A stretch of DNA of 64,000 bases from Bolinopsis microptera (taxonomy: Eukaryota; Ctenophora; Tentaculata; Lobata; Bolinopsidae): assembly GCF_026151205.1 (NCBI RefSeq), contig NC_087084.1:1960312-2024311 (forward strand), given 5' to 3'. The position numbers were made by a program, and so were the translations under genes. Position 1 is the stretch's first letter. Each line of letters opens with the position of its first letter. Below the pieces are notes generated by a model. It saw only the letters and a program-made list of their open reading frames with translations, searched no databases and was not told where the DNA came from. This document shows, in pieces, positions 63,501-64,000 of this stretch.

Positions 63501-64000
63501 TTTGTTTATTGTAACATATTATTATGTTTGTTTATTATAACATATTGTTATGTTTGTTTATTATAACATATTATTATGTTTGTTTATTATAACATATTAT
63601 TATGTTTGTTTATTGTAACATATTATTATGTTTGTTTATTATAACATATTATGTTGTTTGTTTATTATAACATATTATTATGTTTGTTTATTATAACATA
63701 TTATGTTGTTTGTTTATTATAACATACGTACTATAACATACGTATTATAACATACGTATTTAATAATAATAATATTTAATTATTATGTTTGTTTCCTGTG
63801 TATTATTATTATGTTGATTTTAACTTTTTTCTGTTTGACGGATTTAAATAATAAAAGCAAGGTTAACCACTGAACATGCACCAATCTAACAGTTTTACAC
63901 GTTTTCAGAGCCTTTACACAAATCTGGAGCTAATGAAACATTAGACGGGCCAATAGAAATGTTCGCTCAGCTCGCTCTTTCCTCTAAAATAGCTAACGAA
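57587..64000 (+). CDS. ANKMY1: ANKMY1-like MORN/ankyrin protein, 5' part (357 residues to window end)
   Basis: Exons: 57587-57677, 57935-58021, 58212-58339, 61131-61277, 61505-61658, 62091-62216, 62437-62531, 62737-62887, 63909-64000 (continues). All are GT-AG and phase-consistent. The N-terminus carries about five MORN repeats (GRGIMTYPDGDLYDG, GKGVHQWPTGEVYEGEF, GAGTYTWPSGDKFQGQF, GQGEFFFSNGNIFKGEY). A linker follows (WRGCSLVKLSNSVLPASVLD), then CDTC, then ankyrin repeats (DFNGLTPLIAAS, KIVNILLDNGANVNQLTDSG). Order and motifs match vertebrate ANKMY1; its C-terminal MYND finger would lie beyond the window. The exact role is not well known; the family is linked to cilia and flagella by inference. 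Exons 1-3 are duplicated at 46447-48119. Confidence 0.85.
59119..60405 (-). CDS. Secreted Ig-domain protein with a long Glu-Gly tail, 428 aa, intronless
   Basis: Signal peptide MLTYLLIMSFICALQPAISA. Three Ig-like domains at about residues 22-120, 125-213 and 216-318, each with the B/F-strand cysteines (ATLTCSVTANEG...SLMCWALVGG; SVSCSLTG...FTCTFTG; TLSCVLSG...FICCFEF) and strand-C Trp. From ~322 to ~415 is an almost pure Glu-Gly repeat from a CTTCTC/GAGAAG hexamer microsatellite, then EDGNGAKDDKSK-stop. There is no membrane segment, so it is probably secreted with a highly acidic disordered tail. It lies wholly inside ANKMY1 intron 3, antisense. Plus-strand Ser-Pro and Leu frames here are shadows. 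Confidence 0.85.
   Translation of the reverse strand: MLTYLLIMSFICALQPAISAAKMTVTNDMVFSGETATLTCSVTANEGETVGVKMWKDSSANIIGSTAGDSEMNDVSYRIVDLETTSEQVFSWAIEVKLLTMDMSLMCWALVGGKPVEETGQIDVVGITSSKNTVTLTGESTSVSCSLTGTSSEASITVQWSQNSSPITGDEGSYSLSTDFLGSDKVGVFTASSITSDQTFTCTFTGIGGGSVSSTVNIDHVTITPNSYNVTGDETTGTLSCVLSGANQAPIKTKWLRSDESEITGTDSGFEFHSSVPYENGEETFLLFVDPATESSEFICCFEFIENVGKTAVALLEVSREEVIEDEGEGEGEGEGEGEGEGEGEGEGEGEGEGEGQGEGEGEGEGEGEGEGEGEGEGEGEGEGEGEGEGEGEGEGEGEGEGEGEGEGEGEGEGEGEDGNGAKDDKSK
59157..59427. repeat. Coding hexamer microsatellite (CTTCTC)n
   Basis: About 45 hexamers, with an internal block of CTTCGC variants (about 59303-59350), encoding the Glu-Gly tail on the minus strand. Confidence 0.97.
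60955..61110. repeat. 20-bp tandem of E-box plus CRE-like motif
   Basis: About six copies of CACGTGACGTCACACTTTAT, merging a CACGTG E-box and a TGACGTCA CRE, directly upstream of ANKMY1 exon 4. The same motif recurs singly at 61432-61500. Confidence 0.93.
62597..62722. repeat. Second array of the E-box/CRE 20-mer
   Basis: About six copies of TCACGTGACGTCACACTTWA-type units before ANKMY1 exon 8, followed by CTCCGGCACC as in the first array. The shared flank indicates one array copied from the other. Confidence 0.92.
62890..63725 (+). repeat. ~23-bp intronic minisatellite
   Basis: About 35 copies of TGTTTATTGTAACATATTAT with TGT spacer variants, between ANKMY1 exons 8 and 9. Confidence 0.95.

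Overview
This is animal nuclear DNA. It is AT-rich, has spliced genes with GT-AG introns, many tandem repeats, non-LTR retrotransposons, degenerate TTAGGG-type repeats, and metazoan gene families (SF3B1, TMC, ANKMY1, kringle, PAN/apple, Ig). An invertebrate is likely. The apple, kringle and chitin-binding-like secreted modules would suit a cnidarian or similar lineage, but that is inference. All spliced models were built by hand from homology remembered for each family, reading-phase continuity and splice-site dinucleotides.

Layout. (1) 1-12110, + strand: the 3' half of SF3B1 (12 exons, ~569 residues). Its introns carry nested tandem arrays and a tandem pair of antisense intronless multi-pass membrane genes (one frameshifted). 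(2) 12.1-26.1 kb: gene-poor, with a LINE 3' fragment, a nearly intact two-ORF LINE (17.7-23.1 kb) and small inverted-repeat elements. (3) 26116-45374, + strand: a complete TMC (transmembrane channel-like) gene, 13 phase-consistent exons, 746 aa. Its 6.7 kb intron 11 and 5.8 kb intron 12 hold nested genes and mobile elements. (4) 33.6-37.7 kb and 49.6-54.7 kb: three related secreted-protein genes with the same end modules and different middles (five PAN/apple-like repeats; two CC-rich modules; chitin-binding-like plus two kringles). (5) 35.46-48.2 kb and 48.83-58.4 kb are two units of a tandem segmental duplication, so the last TMC exon and ANKMY1 exons 1-3 each occur twice. (6) 57.6 kb to the window end, + strand: ANKMY1-like MORN/ankyrin gene, with an antisense intronless Ig-domain gene carrying a Glu-Gly tail in its intron 3.

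Most striking: first, in SF3B1 and TMC, tandem arrays repeatedly copy an exon edge together with its splice site (8 decoy acceptors before one exon, ~41 before another, ~12 decoy donors after a third, plus single copies at further junctions). Only the terminal copy is joined to the full exon. Second, the secreted-protein family looks like recent exon shuffling through phase 1-1 introns inside a recent duplication. Third, the LINE ORF1 appears to fuse an AlkB-like 2OG-Fe(II) oxygenase domain to an SGNH esterase domain.
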